Positions 20,150 to 30,329 of a DNA stretch of 64,000 nt are shown piece by piece. Location: NCBI RefSeq assembly GCF_947488185.1, contig NZ_CANKYM010000001.1, positions 310,001-374,000 on the forward strand. Reading direction: 5' to 3'. The DNA is from an uncultured Roseobacter sp. (lineage in GTDB: Bacteria > Pseudomonadota > Alphaproteobacteria > Rhodobacterales > Rhodobacteraceae). Made by a program: the position numbers and the translations under genes. Every line of letters begins with the position of its first letter. Position 1 is the first letter of the stretch. The notes under the pieces were generated by a model that was given only the letters and a program-made list of their open reading frames with translations, had not been told where the DNA came from and searched no databases.

Positions 20150-21688
20150 CTAGAGTTGTTCTGGTGCCACGCGTGCATCGCGGATCGGCGCCGCGCCGTT
20201 GAACACCTTACCCCAGCGCATCAGGAGCTGACTTTGCAGCCGCCTTGCACGCGACGCCCAGGGTCGTGCACCCTCTGGGCGCTCACGGTGGGCGCGGGGA
20301 ATGGTGGCGCGAATGTCCTCATCGGCGCAGAAAATCGCAAACACCATCTCACGCCCGTCCGGCGCCGTGATGTAGCCCGCAAGACCCGAGACGAAATTCA
20401 GCGTGCCGGTCTTGGCGTCCACCTTCACCGGGTGATCCTTGACAGGGCGGCCTCTCTTGTCGCGCAGGGTCACCGGCTTCAGGATCGGGCGCAGCACCGC
20501 GTCGTGGTGTACCGCGGACAGCCCGCGCACCATGTCCCGCGGGCTTACCCGGCTCAGGCCACCCAGCCCGGAATGATCCACGAATGCAGGGTTCTCCATA
20601 CCCAGCGTCTTGATGGCCCAGAGATTCATTTGCCGGGCAGAGGCGGCCAGCGTATGGGCGCGTCCCGCGCGGACACGGGTGGCCGCCTGCCCAACCATTT
20701 CCGCCGTCAGGTTGTTTGAATACTTCAGCATGCCCTGCAAGATTTCGCGCAGCGGCGGGCTCTGCACCGTGGCCTGCACCGCGCCGTCCGGCATCTCTTC
20801 GATCAGCTCCGCAGAGTTCAGCACGATGCCGTTTGACCGGGCCAGCGTGGAAAAGACATCGCCCGCATAAAGCCCCGGGTGACGCACTGGCAGCCAGCGC
20901 GCGCCCTCCTTACCCAATGCCCGCTTGGCCACCGTCCACCGGTCATACGCACCCTCGTTTTCATAGGTGTAGACCGGCACCGTGCGGTCCACGATCTGCA
21001 TGCGCGCCATACGCACCTCGGGGCGGAATCCCGCGGTGCGGGCGTCCATCGTGATCCTGTATTTCGCCGCCTCCCGCTTCCACTCGAAATGCACGCGGTT
21101 GTAGTTGAGAGCGATGCCCGACACGGCCGGACTGTAACCCAGATGATCGGGTTGTTCCGGATCGATGGAGCGCAAAGGGTGCAACGCGTTTTCAAAGACG
21201 AGGAACCGGCCCCGCACCTCGCGCAGGCCAGCGTCTTTCAACTGGGAGGCCAGATCGGCCAGCCCGCGGGTGTCCAGCGTCGGATCGCATCCACCCACAA
21301 GCACCAGATCACCGTCCAGCACACCGTCCGTCACGGGACCGGCAGCAACAACCGTGGTGGCGAAACGATGCCCCGGACCCAGGACATCAAGCGCATAGAG
21401 CGCCGTGATCGACTTCGTCACGCTGGCGGGCGCAAGACCGGTCGCTACGTTGTGCCCTTCCAGAACATCGCCGGTTTCGGCATCCGCCACCGCAAAGACG
21501 ACGTCACCGGAAACCCGCGCCTCGCGCAACAGGCTTTCAAAGCCGCTGGGCTCAACAGGTTTTGCGCCGCGTATGCGTGGGCGCAGCGAAACGGCGGGAA
21601 CATCGGCAAATGCGGGACTTGCCGCACTGGCCAGAAGACCGGCCATAAACCCGCGTCGTGAAACCTGATGTACAGAGGCATTTTTCAT
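20150..21688 (-). CDS. dacB: D-alanyl-D-alanine carboxypeptidase/endopeptidase, PBP4 family
   Basis: Product of 512 residues with a twin-arginine-like leader (VSRRGFMAGLLASAASPAFA). The peptidase S13 triad is complete: SVTK with Ser89 and Lys92, YSNN in the middle and KTGT near the C terminus. The enzyme trims peptidoglycan peptides in the periplasm. It is the last gene of a minus-strand run DUF900-MOSC-nadD-dacB, and dacB next to nadD is a recurring arrangement in Rhodobacterales. It ends convergently with the VPLPA-CTERM gene. Confidence 0.94.
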   Translation of the reverse strand: MKNASVHQVSRRGFMAGLLASAASPAFADVPAVSLRPRIRGAKPVEPSGFESLLREARVSGDVVFAVADAETGDVLEGHNVATGLAPASVTKSITALYALDVLGPGHRFATTVVAAGPVTDGVLDGDLVLVGGCDPTLDTRGLADLASQLKDAGLREVRGRFLVFENALHPLRSIDPEQPDHLGYSPAVSGIALNYNRVHFEWKREAAKYRITMDARTAGFRPEVRMARMQIVDRTVPVYTYENEGAYDRWTVAKRALGKEGARWLPVRHPGLYAGDVFSTLARSNGIVLNSAELIEEMPDGAVQATVQSPPLREILQGMLKYSNNLTAEMVGQAATRVRAGRAHTLAASARQMNLWAIKTLGMENPAFVDHSGLGGLSRVSPRDMVRGLSAVHHDAVLRPILKPVTLRDKRGRPVKDHPVKVDAKTGTLNFVSGLAGYITAPDGREMVFAIFCADEDIRATIPRAHRERPEGARPWASRARRLQSQLLMRWGKVFNGAAPIRDARVAPEQL

Positions 21689-21777
21689 AAAGGCAACTAA
21701 ACCCCAGCGCTGTTACGGAAACAACAGCTTCGATACACCCTACGCCTTAAAATTGCGTGATGTTGCTCAGTTCAGCG

Positions 21778-22374
21778 TTACCAGCCGCCAGCCGCGCGGA
21801 TTGCGCTGGAGGATTGTGACACCATCGGCACATTGACGAAACACCACGCCGGGGCATCCGTGCGTCCCAGTAGGGCAGAGGCGCGACCTGCGATCCGTGC
21901 CTGTGCGAAAAGCCGCGCCGCCGGGCTCATTCGGGCCGAAATCCGGTCGCCCGGGCGGGCCAAAACCCCCACCGGGACCGACTGCATGATGCCCCGCCAG
22001 TCCTGCCAGTGGTGCAGCTGCGCCAGATTGTCCGCACCCATCAGCCAAATAAACCGGACACCGGGATAACAGGCGCGCAGGCGGGTCAGCGTTTTGGCGG
22101 TATAGCGCGTGCCCAGATGCGCCTCGATATCGGTGATCTCAACGCGCGGGTGCTGCATAACCGCCCGCGCACGGGCCATGCGGGTTTCCAATGGGGCGGG
22201 ACCTCGGGCTTTGATCGGGTTGCCGGGGCTAACCAGCCACCACACCCGCATCAGGCCAAAACGCTTGAGCGCCTCGCGGGTGATATGCACATGTCCTGCG
22301 TGCGCCGGGTCAAAGGACCCACCCAGCAATCCAATCACCTCTCCCGAACGCGCGAGGGGAAAGCCCTGTCTCAC
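21778..22374 (-). CDS. nadD: nicotinate-nucleotide adenylyltransferase
   Basis: Product of 198 residues. The nucleotidyltransferase signature [16 protein letters not shown] lies at residues 15-30, and the second ATP motif near the C terminus is [20 protein letters not shown] is the typical central NadD segment. It adenylates nicotinate mononucleotide in NAD synthesis; nadE at 58.2 kb would complete the pathway. The start ATG 22374 lies close to the MOSC gene on the same strand. Confidence 0.95.
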   Translation of the reverse strand: MRQGFPLARSGEVIGLLGGSFDPAHAGHVHITREALKRFGLMRVWWLVSPGNPIKARGPAPLETRMARARAVMQHPRVEITDIEAHLGTRYTAKTLTRLRACYPGVRFIWLMGADNLAQLHHWQDWRGIMQSVPVGVLARPGDRISARMSPAARLFAQARIAGRASALLGRTDAPAWCFVNVPMVSQSSSAIRAAGGW

Positions 22375-22453
22375 TGCTGTCTCGCCTCCCGCTTCTTCAT
22401 CGCACCCTTGAAAAGCCGCCGTCGCCGGTTGTCAATGCCAGCCAAACGAAGGG

Positions 22454-22918
22454 TCAGAGCGGTGCCACGGCGTCCTGCAAGGTGACGATGCCGCCTGTGA
22501 CCACCCGGGCGCACCATCCACCGTGGCCCCGCACGGCAGAGTATCCACCATGCCCCAACGCTTCCTCCATTCGGCTACAAGGTGCACAGATGCCAGTGAT
22601 TTCCAGCACGGCTTCGCCGATCAGAACCTGACCCCCTTTCAGAGCTGCGAGGTTCAGACCAGAAACCACCAGATTGCGCCGCGAGAGCGCCGCCTCCACG
22701 CCACACCCCAGCATTGCGCCGATGACCGGCAGATGCTCCGCCTGGATCATCGTCACCGCGCGTTTTTCGGATGCCCCGTGATCGCCCTCTAACCCACTCG
22801 GACCCAGCGACACCTGTTGCACCGGCACCATCTCTGCCCGCCGCGCCGGGCGCAACCCAATCCAGTCCACCCGCCCGGGCTTTGCGTATCTGTCGATCAG
22901 CTCTTTCAGGCTCTGCAT
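22454..22918 (-). CDS. MOSC domain protein
   Basis: Product of 154 residues. It contains LEGDHGASEKRAVTMIQAEH, RRNLVVSGLNL and the conserved cysteine segment ITGICAPCSRMEEALG. These are the MOSC features thought to carry sulfur for molybdenum cofactor or related reactions. It is a short stand-alone MOSC protein of the YiiM type rather than a cofactor sulfurase fusion. It lies eight bases after the DUF900 lipoprotein gene and just ahead of nadD. Confidence 0.9.
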   Translation of the reverse strand: MQSLKELIDRYAKPGRVDWIGLRPARRAEMVPVQQVSLGPSGLEGDHGASEKRAVTMIQAEHLPVIGAMLGCGVEAALSRRNLVVSGLNLAALKGGQVLIGEAVLEITGICAPCSRMEEALGHGGYSAVRGHGGWCARVVTGGIVTLQDAVAPL

Positions 22919-22926
22919 TGCACGCC

Positions 22927-24216
22927 TCAGCGGTCGCTGCCTTCGATCCGCAAGTCGGGCAAGCGCCCGAGCGGATAGTTCGGGTGCAGCTGCCAGAACC
23001 CATCTTCGCTCAATTCCAGGGGGCGTAGCGTTCCCCCAGGGAAGGCGCGCGTTCGCAGTGCCAGCACGATGTCAGACAGAACCGCGGGGTTGTCACGGAA
23101 GTAGGAATGCCCCCGCCCCCTCACGCTCTCGACCCGAATGAAATGTACCAGTTCGGACTTTTTCAACCGCTCGATCTCATCGACCATCAATGCATCAGAC
23201 GTAGCGGAGCCCAAACGCGGCGCATTGGTCAGGATCGAGGACAGGCGCAAGGCCCCGTCGCTTGGATTGACATAAATGTTAATCTGCTCGAAAGCCTCCG
23301 ACACCCGCTCGGCCTGGAGCCGCTGCTCCACCACACCGGTATCCAGATCTGCCGCCGCCATGATCAAGGTGCCGGTTTTCATCGCCGTCTTGGGGTGCAC
23401 GCCCCGCCCGCGATGATAGATTACCAACTCACGCAGGGCCGCCGACATCACATCCGTTCCCCGCGAATGAGCGACGATATCAATGTCCTCAACCTCCGGG
23501 ATTTCTGCCAGCAAGCGCAGGAACTCCTTGGCATGATAGACACTGAAATCTCCTGCCTCGCGGTCCCGGAAATAGGAGAGCAGTCCGCGATTGCCAGCCG
23601 GCCAGGTAAAGGCAATGGGAATGCTGTCGCGCCCTTCGTAGTGCCACAGGTTGGCCAGTGTCGCGATGGCCCGGTCAAAATCATTCCGGACGCCGTGTGT
23701 AAAAATGAGAACGCGGCCATTGCCAGTACGTATGATTTCGTCCCTCAGGGCTTCTTTGAAGGCTGCCGCTCCCGAGTCATACTTGGCCAGTGCGTCGGGG
23801 TCGAAAATCAATCCACCATCGGTGCGTTGCGTGGGTAAGGGTACATCGACAAACCGCACGAGCTCCGAAGGTTCTTCAACGTTAAGCTGAGAAATCCGCC
23901 GACCACCATCGGTGGACGTACGCTGCACAAGATCAGCCCAGTCTTCGGCCCCGAAGCGCACGCGCACGGCACCCAATGCCATGGAGTTGGACCTGTCCGT
24001 GTTATAGATCAGCGCGCCGGTGCCATTCTCGGCCACTGCACGGTCTGTTACGTAAAACATGCGTGGATCAACGTTGCGCAACACCAGGGGCACCCGATCG
24101 TCGGGATAGTTGTTGCCTTCCAGATAAAGGTTCGGCGGCGGCGCCAGCACCACCTCGCGGACCGCGCACCCCACCAACAGCATCGTCAGCACCGCCAAAC
24201 CCGTGATAATTCGCAC
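22927..24216 (-). CDS. alpha/beta hydrolase lipoprotein, DUF900 family
   Basis: Product of 429 residues with a lipobox LLVGC at Cys17, so it is probably membrane-anchored on the periplasmic side. The DUF900 hydrolase core shows VLIFTHGVRNDFDRAI, AFTWPAGNRG and the nucleophile elbow AHSRGTDV (Ser near residue 250). Such proteins are predicted esterases or lipases; substrates are unknown. It heads the DUF900-MOSC-nadD-dacB string. The 207 bases upstream (24217-24423) hold no gene. Confidence 0.87.
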   Translation of the reverse strand: MRIITGLAVLTMLLVGCAVREVVLAPPPNLYLEGNNYPDDRVPLVLRNVDPRMFYVTDRAVAENGTGALIYNTDRSNSMALGAVRVRFGAEDWADLVQRTSTDGGRRISQLNVEEPSELVRFVDVPLPTQRTDGGLIFDPDALAKYDSGAAAFKEALRDEIIRTGNGRVLIFTHGVRNDFDRAIATLANLWHYEGRDSIPIAFTWPAGNRGLLSYFRDREAGDFSVYHAKEFLRLLAEIPEVEDIDIVAHSRGTDVMSAALRELVIYHRGRGVHPKTAMKTGTLIMAAADLDTGVVEQRLQAERVSEAFEQINIYVNPSDGALRLSSILTNAPRLGSATSDALMVDEIERLKKSELVHFIRVESVRGRGHSYFRDNPAVLSDIVLALRTRAFPGGTLRPLELSEDGFWQLHPNYPLGRLPDLRIEGSDR

Positions 24217-24423
24217 TTTGCGTGCCCCGCTGATGTTCCGATCCCTTTCAGCGCTAACACGGGTTCGGGAAAAATCAAATCACAGCTTGTGAGACAGGCG
24301 AATAGTGCCCGACTATCGCAAATGCGCCACGCCCTTGACACCTGACGGCTAGTGTTCAGGGTTCATCCCGGATCGAAACCTGTGGCGCGTTAGATATCAC
24401 ACACTCGGTATCGGTGGACCCGA

Positions 24424-24879
24424 TCAGACATCGAAGCGCTTGCAGATCAAGTCTTTCGGTCTGCGATAGGTGCGAAAGCCCATCGCCTCATAATACGCCA
24501 GTGCCTCTGGGTTCGTGGCCGCAATGGATGCATCGATGTAAGATAAACCGGCGTCGCTCGCGGCTGCCCGCGTGTTTGCAAAAAGCGCGCGGCCCACGCC
24601 CCGGCGGGCGGCGGCAGGTCTTATATGCGTGCCAATGATACCCCATCCTGGCGCGACACCCCATTTGTTGCCTGCCTGCGCACGCTGTAGCGACTGAAAT
24701 CCAAGCACGACGCCATCCTCCTCAGCCAGTGTGCAACGGACTTTATGCGGGTCCTCAATGTAATACGCCCGTACAAAGCCTTCATCGTCGGGGCTCACCC
24801 TCTTGCCTGACGCTGTCAATTGCCGAAGAAATGCACTCATCTGCTCCACGTCATCGACAGTAGCGTCCCTTAGTATCAT
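24424..24879 (-). CDS. GNAT family N-acetyltransferase
   Basis: Product of 151 residues. The acetyl-CoA site is RPAAARRGVGRALF, and the fold ends with NPEALAYYEAMGFRTYRR, a standard GNAT beta5-alpha4-beta6 region. The product starts MILRDATVDDVEQM, which matches family N termini, so ATG 24879 is preferred to 24909. Substrate unknown. Confidence 0.86.
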   Translation of the reverse strand: MILRDATVDDVEQMSAFLRQLTASGKRVSPDDEGFVRAYYIEDPHKVRCTLAEEDGVVLGFQSLQRAQAGNKWGVAPGWGIIGTHIRPAAARRGVGRALFANTRAAASDAGLSYIDASIAATNPEALAYYEAMGFRTYRRPKDLICKRFDV

Positions 24880-25097
24880 CGTCGGCCCCCAAGTTTCTCT
24901 CGCGATCATCTACGCAGATTGCGCGCAACCTCAAGGGAAAGCGGTTGGGCACGGCGCCAAAACTGCTATTTGCTCAGCATGCAACCTCTGACGAGCGGGG
25001 TTCGCCTAGCACATATCGCCGCGCAAACGCATCGCGCATTGCTCCCCCGCGCGCGCCCCGGTATCAGAGGCAAACCACACGCAACAGGAGCATTTCC

Positions 25098-26753
<1,656 letters not shown>

Positions 26754-26890
26754 GACAAAGCTTCCGGGATTGCGTTCTAGTTCGAAGTCTGCGCGAAAGC
26801 GGCTGCCCGGCTACTGTATGCGCATCTTGTTTCAAGCAGGTTGAAATGCGGCGACGAATAGTACGCTGCCTCCGAAACTACAATGATCAA

Positions 26891-27169
26891 TCAGTATTTG
26901 CCTTTCATCAGATCTTGAACGGCTTGGCCAATAGAAGCCAAATTGTTCACCTGGCATACTTTGTAGATTAGCTTCCCTGTCGCGGGGTTATGAACCAAAA
27001 TGTGGCTCGAGTTTTGCTGGCTGTCTTTCTTTACAGTGGCTTTGATAAACAAGCTTTCTGGTTGCCCATCAGTATTGCCCGGGCCGATACGAATGCCTCG
27101 AAGGTTTGGATTGTCCTGCCACCGCTCAAAAGTCGCTCGCTTTTTTGGAGTAATCGATACTTTTGACAT
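26891..27169 (-). CDS. small basic protein of unknown function
   Basis: Product of 92 residues, strongly basic and soluble, containing KKRATFERWQDNPNLRG and HNPATGKLIYKVCQVNNLA. AGAGAGAG lies just upstream of ATG 27169. Codon use is more AT-rich than in the flanking ettA gene, and the same holds for the following 600 bases. I do not recognise the family; the middle reads like a small beta-sheet domain. It diverges from the promoter at 27324-27352. Confidence 0.5.
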   Translation of the reverse strand: MSKVSITPKKRATFERWQDNPNLRGIRIGPGNTDGQPESLFIKATVKKDSQQNSSHILVHNPATGKLIYKVCQVNNLASIGQAVQDLMKGKY

Positions 27170-27323
27170 GATCACTCTCTCTCTAACTTTCCTAGTTTTA
27201 GACTTTTGCACTTGATTGAGGTCAGAGCAAGCATTCTACAACGACGGAAAGCTATTCCCATGCTCTAGCCCATTGTTATGGCCGCAAGCTTTCGCAACTC
27301 CTGAAACTGACGCGGCATATCTA

Positions 27324-27352
27324 TTGCACGTTCCATCAGTGCACACTATATT
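27324..27352 (+). promoter_or_regulatory. sigma-70-type promoter
   Basis: TTGCAC, a spacer of exactly 17 bases, then TATATT. Transcription would start near 27360 on the plus strand and run to the hairpin terminator at 27741. No recognised gene follows, only small open frames and hairpins. Confidence 0.6.
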
Positions 27353-27359
27353 TAGTTTT

Positions 27360-27640
27360 GCTAGCGGAGGTGCTCAAACCACCGTTTGGCGCCCTGCGAA
27401 CCCTCAGAGAGGACACTCAATGCGGTTGCCTAGAAGCTGGAAGTGCTTAGCGGCGCTATGTCGAAACCTTTGCGGGGATTAGGCTAAGGCGGTCCGGGTC
27501 CGTCAGGACCCCGGGTGCCCGTCGAACGGAAGCTCCAAGTGATCATAGGAGCATGCCAAAACCGCCTCGCTAGGGCGGTATACAAATACTGAGTTGTCTT
27601 TGGACGCTTATCCGGATGAGCATCGCTAGGAACAATTCCC
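27360..27640 (+). other. untranslated or small-ORF leader with hairpins
   Basis: This 280-base stretch follows the promoter at 27324. It contains a 20-codon frame (27420-27482) behind AGAGAGGAC. A hairpin at about 27494-27515 has the stem GGGTCC-GTCA-GGACCC. A second at about 27559-27579 has the stem ACCGCC/GGCGGT. No known protein family is visible in the larger frames on either strand. It may be the 5' part of a structured RNA or the leader of the 31-codon gene. Confidence 0.4.
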
Positions 27641-27736
27641 ATGCGGTTTTCATTCAAACTGGAAGGGCGAGTGCGATACGTCGATGTAATCGGCACAATC
27701 GCACTCTTGCTGACGATACTAGGACTATTCCTATAA
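27641..27736 (+). CDS. predicted 31-residue hydrophobic peptide
   Basis: A short frame with ATG at 27641 and TAA at 27734-27736, preceded by AGGAA about ten bases upstream. The product has a basic N terminus (MRFSFKLEGRVRY) and one membrane-length hydrophobic segment (VIGTIALLLTILGLFL). A strong terminator begins four bases after the stop. This arrangement, with the promoter at 27324 upstream, supports a real small gene. Size and hydrophobicity are compatible with a type I toxin-like or regulatory membrane peptide; function unknown. Confidence 0.5.
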   Translation: MRFSFKLEGRVRYVDVIGTIALLLTILGLFL

Positions 27737-27740
27737 AGTT

Positions 27741-27767
27741 GGGCGGCTCAGGCCGCCCTTCCTAGTT
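27741..27767 (+). terminator. Rho-independent terminator
   Basis: Perfect 7-bp stem GGGCGGC-TCAG-GCCGCCC followed by TTCCTAGTTTT. It closes the transcription unit that starts at 27324-27352 and encodes the 31-residue peptide. Confidence 0.7.
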
Positions 27768-27882
27768 TTCAACCATAGCCCCCGCCCAGGGGAGCGGTCG
27801 GGGGCGGCACAAACGCGGGGCGTTTGTGCGGTGAACAGCTCAGAGGTTGATGCAGGGTGAACCGAAGCGCTAACGTCTGCCC

Positions 27883-28203
27883 ATGCCCATCATCGACATC
27901 CTCGTGAATTGCCCCTCCACCCAAACAGCCGACGCCATCAGCGCGGCGCTCATCGAGCAGCGCCTCGTCGCCTGCTCCAACCGCTACCCCGCGATCCAGA
28001 GCAGCTACCGCTGGCAAGGCAAACTCGAACACGAGGAAGAACACCCGCTGCTGCTGAAAACCCGGGCCGAACTGGCCCAACAGGCCGAAGATGCCATCCG
28101 CGCCCTGCACCCCTATGACGTCCCGCCCATCATTCGTCTGAACATCGACGGCGCGAACCAGGACTATATCGACTGGGTCTACAGCGTCACGCGAGAGGGA
28201 TAA
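27883..28203 (+). CDS. cutA: divalent cation tolerance protein CutA
   Basis: Product of 106 residues with the full CutA1 pattern: IDILVNCPSTQTADAIS, LIEQRLVACSNRYP, SSYRWQGKLEHEEEHPLLLKT and DVPPIIRLNIDGANQDYIDWV. CutA1 forms very stable trimers; a direct role in copper tolerance is disputed. It appears monocistronic. Confidence 0.94.
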   Translation: MPIIDILVNCPSTQTADAISAALIEQRLVACSNRYPAIQSSYRWQGKLEHEEEHPLLLKTRAELAQQAEDAIRALHPYDVPPIIRLNIDGANQDYIDWVYSVTREG

Positions 28204-28276
28204 GACGAGAGGGCCTCTCGCTCATTGCTGCGTATTACACTGCCGGCCGACGCACCCGGCTGTGCCGGGCACCGGA

Positions 28277-28753
28277 TCATAGCAATGCGCCCAGCCACAT
28301 CCCCACCCCAAAAACCGTATGCGCCGCCAGCCCCAGCCCCCGCGCGCGCCACGGATTGGGTGTTTGTGACGCAGCCCAGCCCAGCCCCATCCCGGGCTGC
28401 ATCACGAACCAGCCAAAGCCGATCGTCAGCATCGCGAAGATCCACGCAGGCCAGAACGTCGGCGCGGCCAGCCAGTCCGCGCCCATAATCACCGCCAGCG
28501 CCACGCCGTACGCGATGCCCACCACATAGTGAAACAGCCAGCCAATCGCCAGCTCTCCCGGCACTGCGTCCGCTGCACCAATACCGTCGTGCACCAGTTG
28601 CCCGCGCGGCATGTGCGCCACCCAGCGCCCGACCATCGCCCAATTCGGCGCCGACACCCCGGCGAACCGGTACAAGAGCTGCGCCCAGATATCCATGGCC
28701 ACCGTCGCCATCACGCCCATCACCACGCCGCTCATCAAAATGCTTTCGGTCAT
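28277..28753 (-). CDS. DUF2938 family membrane protein
   Basis: Product of 158 residues with about four hydrophobic helices. It shows the family pattern GVMATVAMDIWAQLLYRF, then PNWAMVGRWVAHMPRG and FHYVVGIAYGVALAV. DUF2938 proteins are uncharacterised inner-membrane proteins. The region just upstream on its strand contains the terminator at 28837-28867 and the structured RNA candidate. Attenuation of this gene by that terminator is possible but unproven. Confidence 0.85.
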   Translation of the reverse strand: MTESILMSGVVMGVMATVAMDIWAQLLYRFAGVSAPNWAMVGRWVAHMPRGQLVHDGIGAADAVPGELAIGWLFHYVVGIAYGVALAVIMGADWLAAPTFWPAWIFAMLTIGFGWFVMQPGMGLGWAASQTPNPWRARGLGLAAHTVFGVGMWLGALL

Positions 28754-28836
28754 ACCAGCGCCCTACCCCTATCTACTCTGCCGCAGGTCTGGCACCTCCG
28801 GGGAGCGTTTACCAGACGACATTATCTTGGGGGAAC

Positions 28837-28867
28837 AAAAAAACGGGCCGGTGAAACACCGACCCGT
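28837..28867 (-). terminator. strong Rho-independent terminator (minus strand)
   Basis: Read on the minus strand: ACGGGTCGGTG-TTT-CACCGGCCCGT, a stem of eleven positions with one internal mismatch, followed by TTTTTTTG. No protein gene on the minus strand ends at this point. It therefore closes either a small RNA or a leader transcript. Confidence 0.8.
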
Positions 28868-29078
28868 CAGGGAAAGAGGAAGCGCAGGGGGAGAAGCTGC
28901 GTTCCTTTGGTTAGAGAGCAGCCCAGTCGGTGAAACGCCAAGTAGAGGGGCATTTCGGACCGGGACGACGGTTGACTGGGCTGCGCCCCGTTGCACGCCA
29001 GGAAGAGGTGCGCGGAACCGGGGAGATATCCGGAGAAATGCCCCGGGGGTCGTCATCTAAATCAGGTACTCTGGTCAC
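28868..29078 (-). ncRNA. candidate structured RNA with pseudoknot topology (may also encode a 55-residue frame)
   Basis: On the minus strand two perfect inverted repeats are interleaved. GGGGCATTTC (29044-29035) pairs with 28956-28947, and GCAGCCCAGTC (28984-28974) pairs with 28928-28918. The order A-B-A'-B' is an H-type pseudoknot. A further hairpin, CGCAG/CTGCG with extension, lies near 28880-28905, and the terminator at 28837-28867 closes the transcript. A GTG-initiated frame of 55 codons (29078-28911) behind GGAG overlaps it, so a coding alternative remains open. The 518-base gap 28754-29271 holds no recognised gene. Confidence 0.45.
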
Positions 29079-29154
29079 AATCGTTACTCCACTTCCGAGG
29101 AGGTAAATCACCCCGGCTCACACCTCTATCTAGCGGTATTTTCTACTCCAGGTA

Positions 29155-29170
29155 TGTGATCCGGTTCACA
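29155..29170. promoter_or_regulatory. CRP-like operator TGTGA-N6-TCACA
   Basis: Exact match to the CRP/FNR-superfamily dyad TGTGA-N6-TCACA. It lies about 100 bases upstream of the histidine phosphatase gene on the plus strand, and upstream of the structured RNA candidate on the minus strand. It could serve either unit. Confidence 0.5.
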
Positions 29171-29271
29171 CTTGTCGTATCTTTTTTGGAATTTCTTAAC
29201 TTTTTGCGGTCCCGATCAATCGAACGGATCAAAACAGTTGAAATGCAGGCGCCTCGTGGCAAACTACTGTC

Positions 29272-29757
29272 ATGATACGCCGCGCTTTTCTCACCGGCCT
29301 TGCTGCCTGTGCTGTTCTGACAGCCTGCACGCCGCAATCCATCCCTTCTTCAGCCCGGACAACCGTCATCCTGGTGCGTCATGCCGACAGGGCAGGTGAT
29401 ATCCTCAGCACGCAAGGACTGGCGCGCGCGGCCAATTTACCCCAGGCGTTGGTGGATTACGAACTGGACGCCATTTATAGTCCGGATATCGCCCGCAATG
29501 TGCAAACGGCCGAGCCGCTATCCGAAGCACTGGACTTGCCGGTCACTATTATCGCAAAGGAACGAGCGGGGGCCAAAATGTCGCGCGCGCATCCAAACGG
29601 TACCGTGATCTGGATTGGCAATAAGGGTAATCTGCGTGCGATCTGGGCAGAGCTTGGGGGCACGGGTGAGGCACCGCAGGCCTATGGAGAAATAGGTGTT
29701 ATCACCCTGCAAAGCATGGGCAGACGTCAAGTGAAACGGTTGGAAGTGACGCCGTAA
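29272..29757 (+). CDS. histidine phosphatase superfamily lipoprotein
   Basis: Product of 161 residues with a lipoprotein signal (AVLTAC, Cys19). The phosphoglycerate-mutase-type motif VILVRHADRAGD lies near residues 32-43, and the second half contains LDAIYSPDIARNVQTAEPL. It has the catalytic His of the RHG motif in the RHA variant common to exported members. A clear second catalytic histidine is not obvious: the region near 108-118 reads HPNGTVIWIGNKGN, with Gly-Asn where many relatives have a His. Activity is therefore uncertain. Substrate is unknown. Confidence 0.8.
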   Translation: MIRRAFLTGLAACAVLTACTPQSIPSSARTTVILVRHADRAGDILSTQGLARAANLPQALVDYELDAIYSPDIARNVQTAEPLSEALDLPVTIIAKERAGAKMSRAHPNGTVIWIGNKGNLRAIWAELGGTGEAPQAYGEIGVITLQSMGRRQVKRLEVTP

Positions 29758-30074
29758 AGCCGGCCTGTGCATGTAGTTTTTACAAACGAGGCCTCAAAGA
29801 CCCACGCGCTCTCCCCGATTGTCAAAGAGCTTGGTCAAATTCAAACCTCCAGGTGAACGGTGAATTCGCGACCTCGTACGAGGCCCGCAACACCCCGCAT
29901 CGCGGGTACCCGAAACCAAAATATGCACGTAGGCTTGACACTCTGGAGCACAGTAATCCCTGCATATGTTTCGTTACCGGTTCACAGAAAATGTCCTTTG
30001 ACGCCTCAAATTCGCCCTCACATTAACATTTGATCAACCTACTGTTTGGTACAAATGCTGAGGAGGATTAGGAA
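29758..30074. other. intergenic region without a recognised gene
   Basis: 317 bases with no supported coding frame. It contains the 12-base palindrome CCTCGTACGAGG at about 29872-29883 and a CCCGC-ATC-GCGGG hairpin at about 29894-29906. AT-rich DNA precedes the small membrane protein gene at 30075. A TTGACA hexamer near 29935 has no convincing -10 partner. Confidence 0.5.
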
Positions 30075-30329
30075 ATGGCAATCATTTCTACCCTGATCGG
30101 AGGCGTCTGCGGTTTTCTCGCCTTTCTATCCGCTTTGGTGTTTTTCAAGGTGAGCTTCCTGACAGCTTTGGGAGTTTATGTTCTCGTCGGCCTCGGGCTG
30201 ACGGCAACTCTGATCATTGCAGGCGTAACTTGGCAAGCCTTGGTCAAATCTCCTTCGCCACGCCCGACGATAGTGCCTTACTCCGCGCGCATTTCCGCCG
30301 GAAGTCCAATGACCAAACAGCGTGGGTGA
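30075..30329 (+). CDS. small membrane protein, unknown function
   Basis: Product of 84 residues with two hydrophobic helices (ISTLIGGVCGFLAFLSALVF and LGVYVLVGLGLTATLIIAG) and a basic, Ser/Pro-rich tail. GAGGAGG and TTAGGAA sit just upstream of ATG 30075. No family is recognised. It stands alone upstream of the cold-shock gene. Confidence 0.58.
   Translation: MAIISTLIGGVCGFLAFLSALVFFKVSFLTALGVYVLVGLGLTATLIIAGVTWQALVKSPSPRPTIVPYSARISAGSPMTKQRG

Noticed and set aside
29935..29970. TTGACA promoter near 29935
   Set aside because: No reasonable -10 hexamer at 16-18 bases was found, so it is not listed as a promoter.
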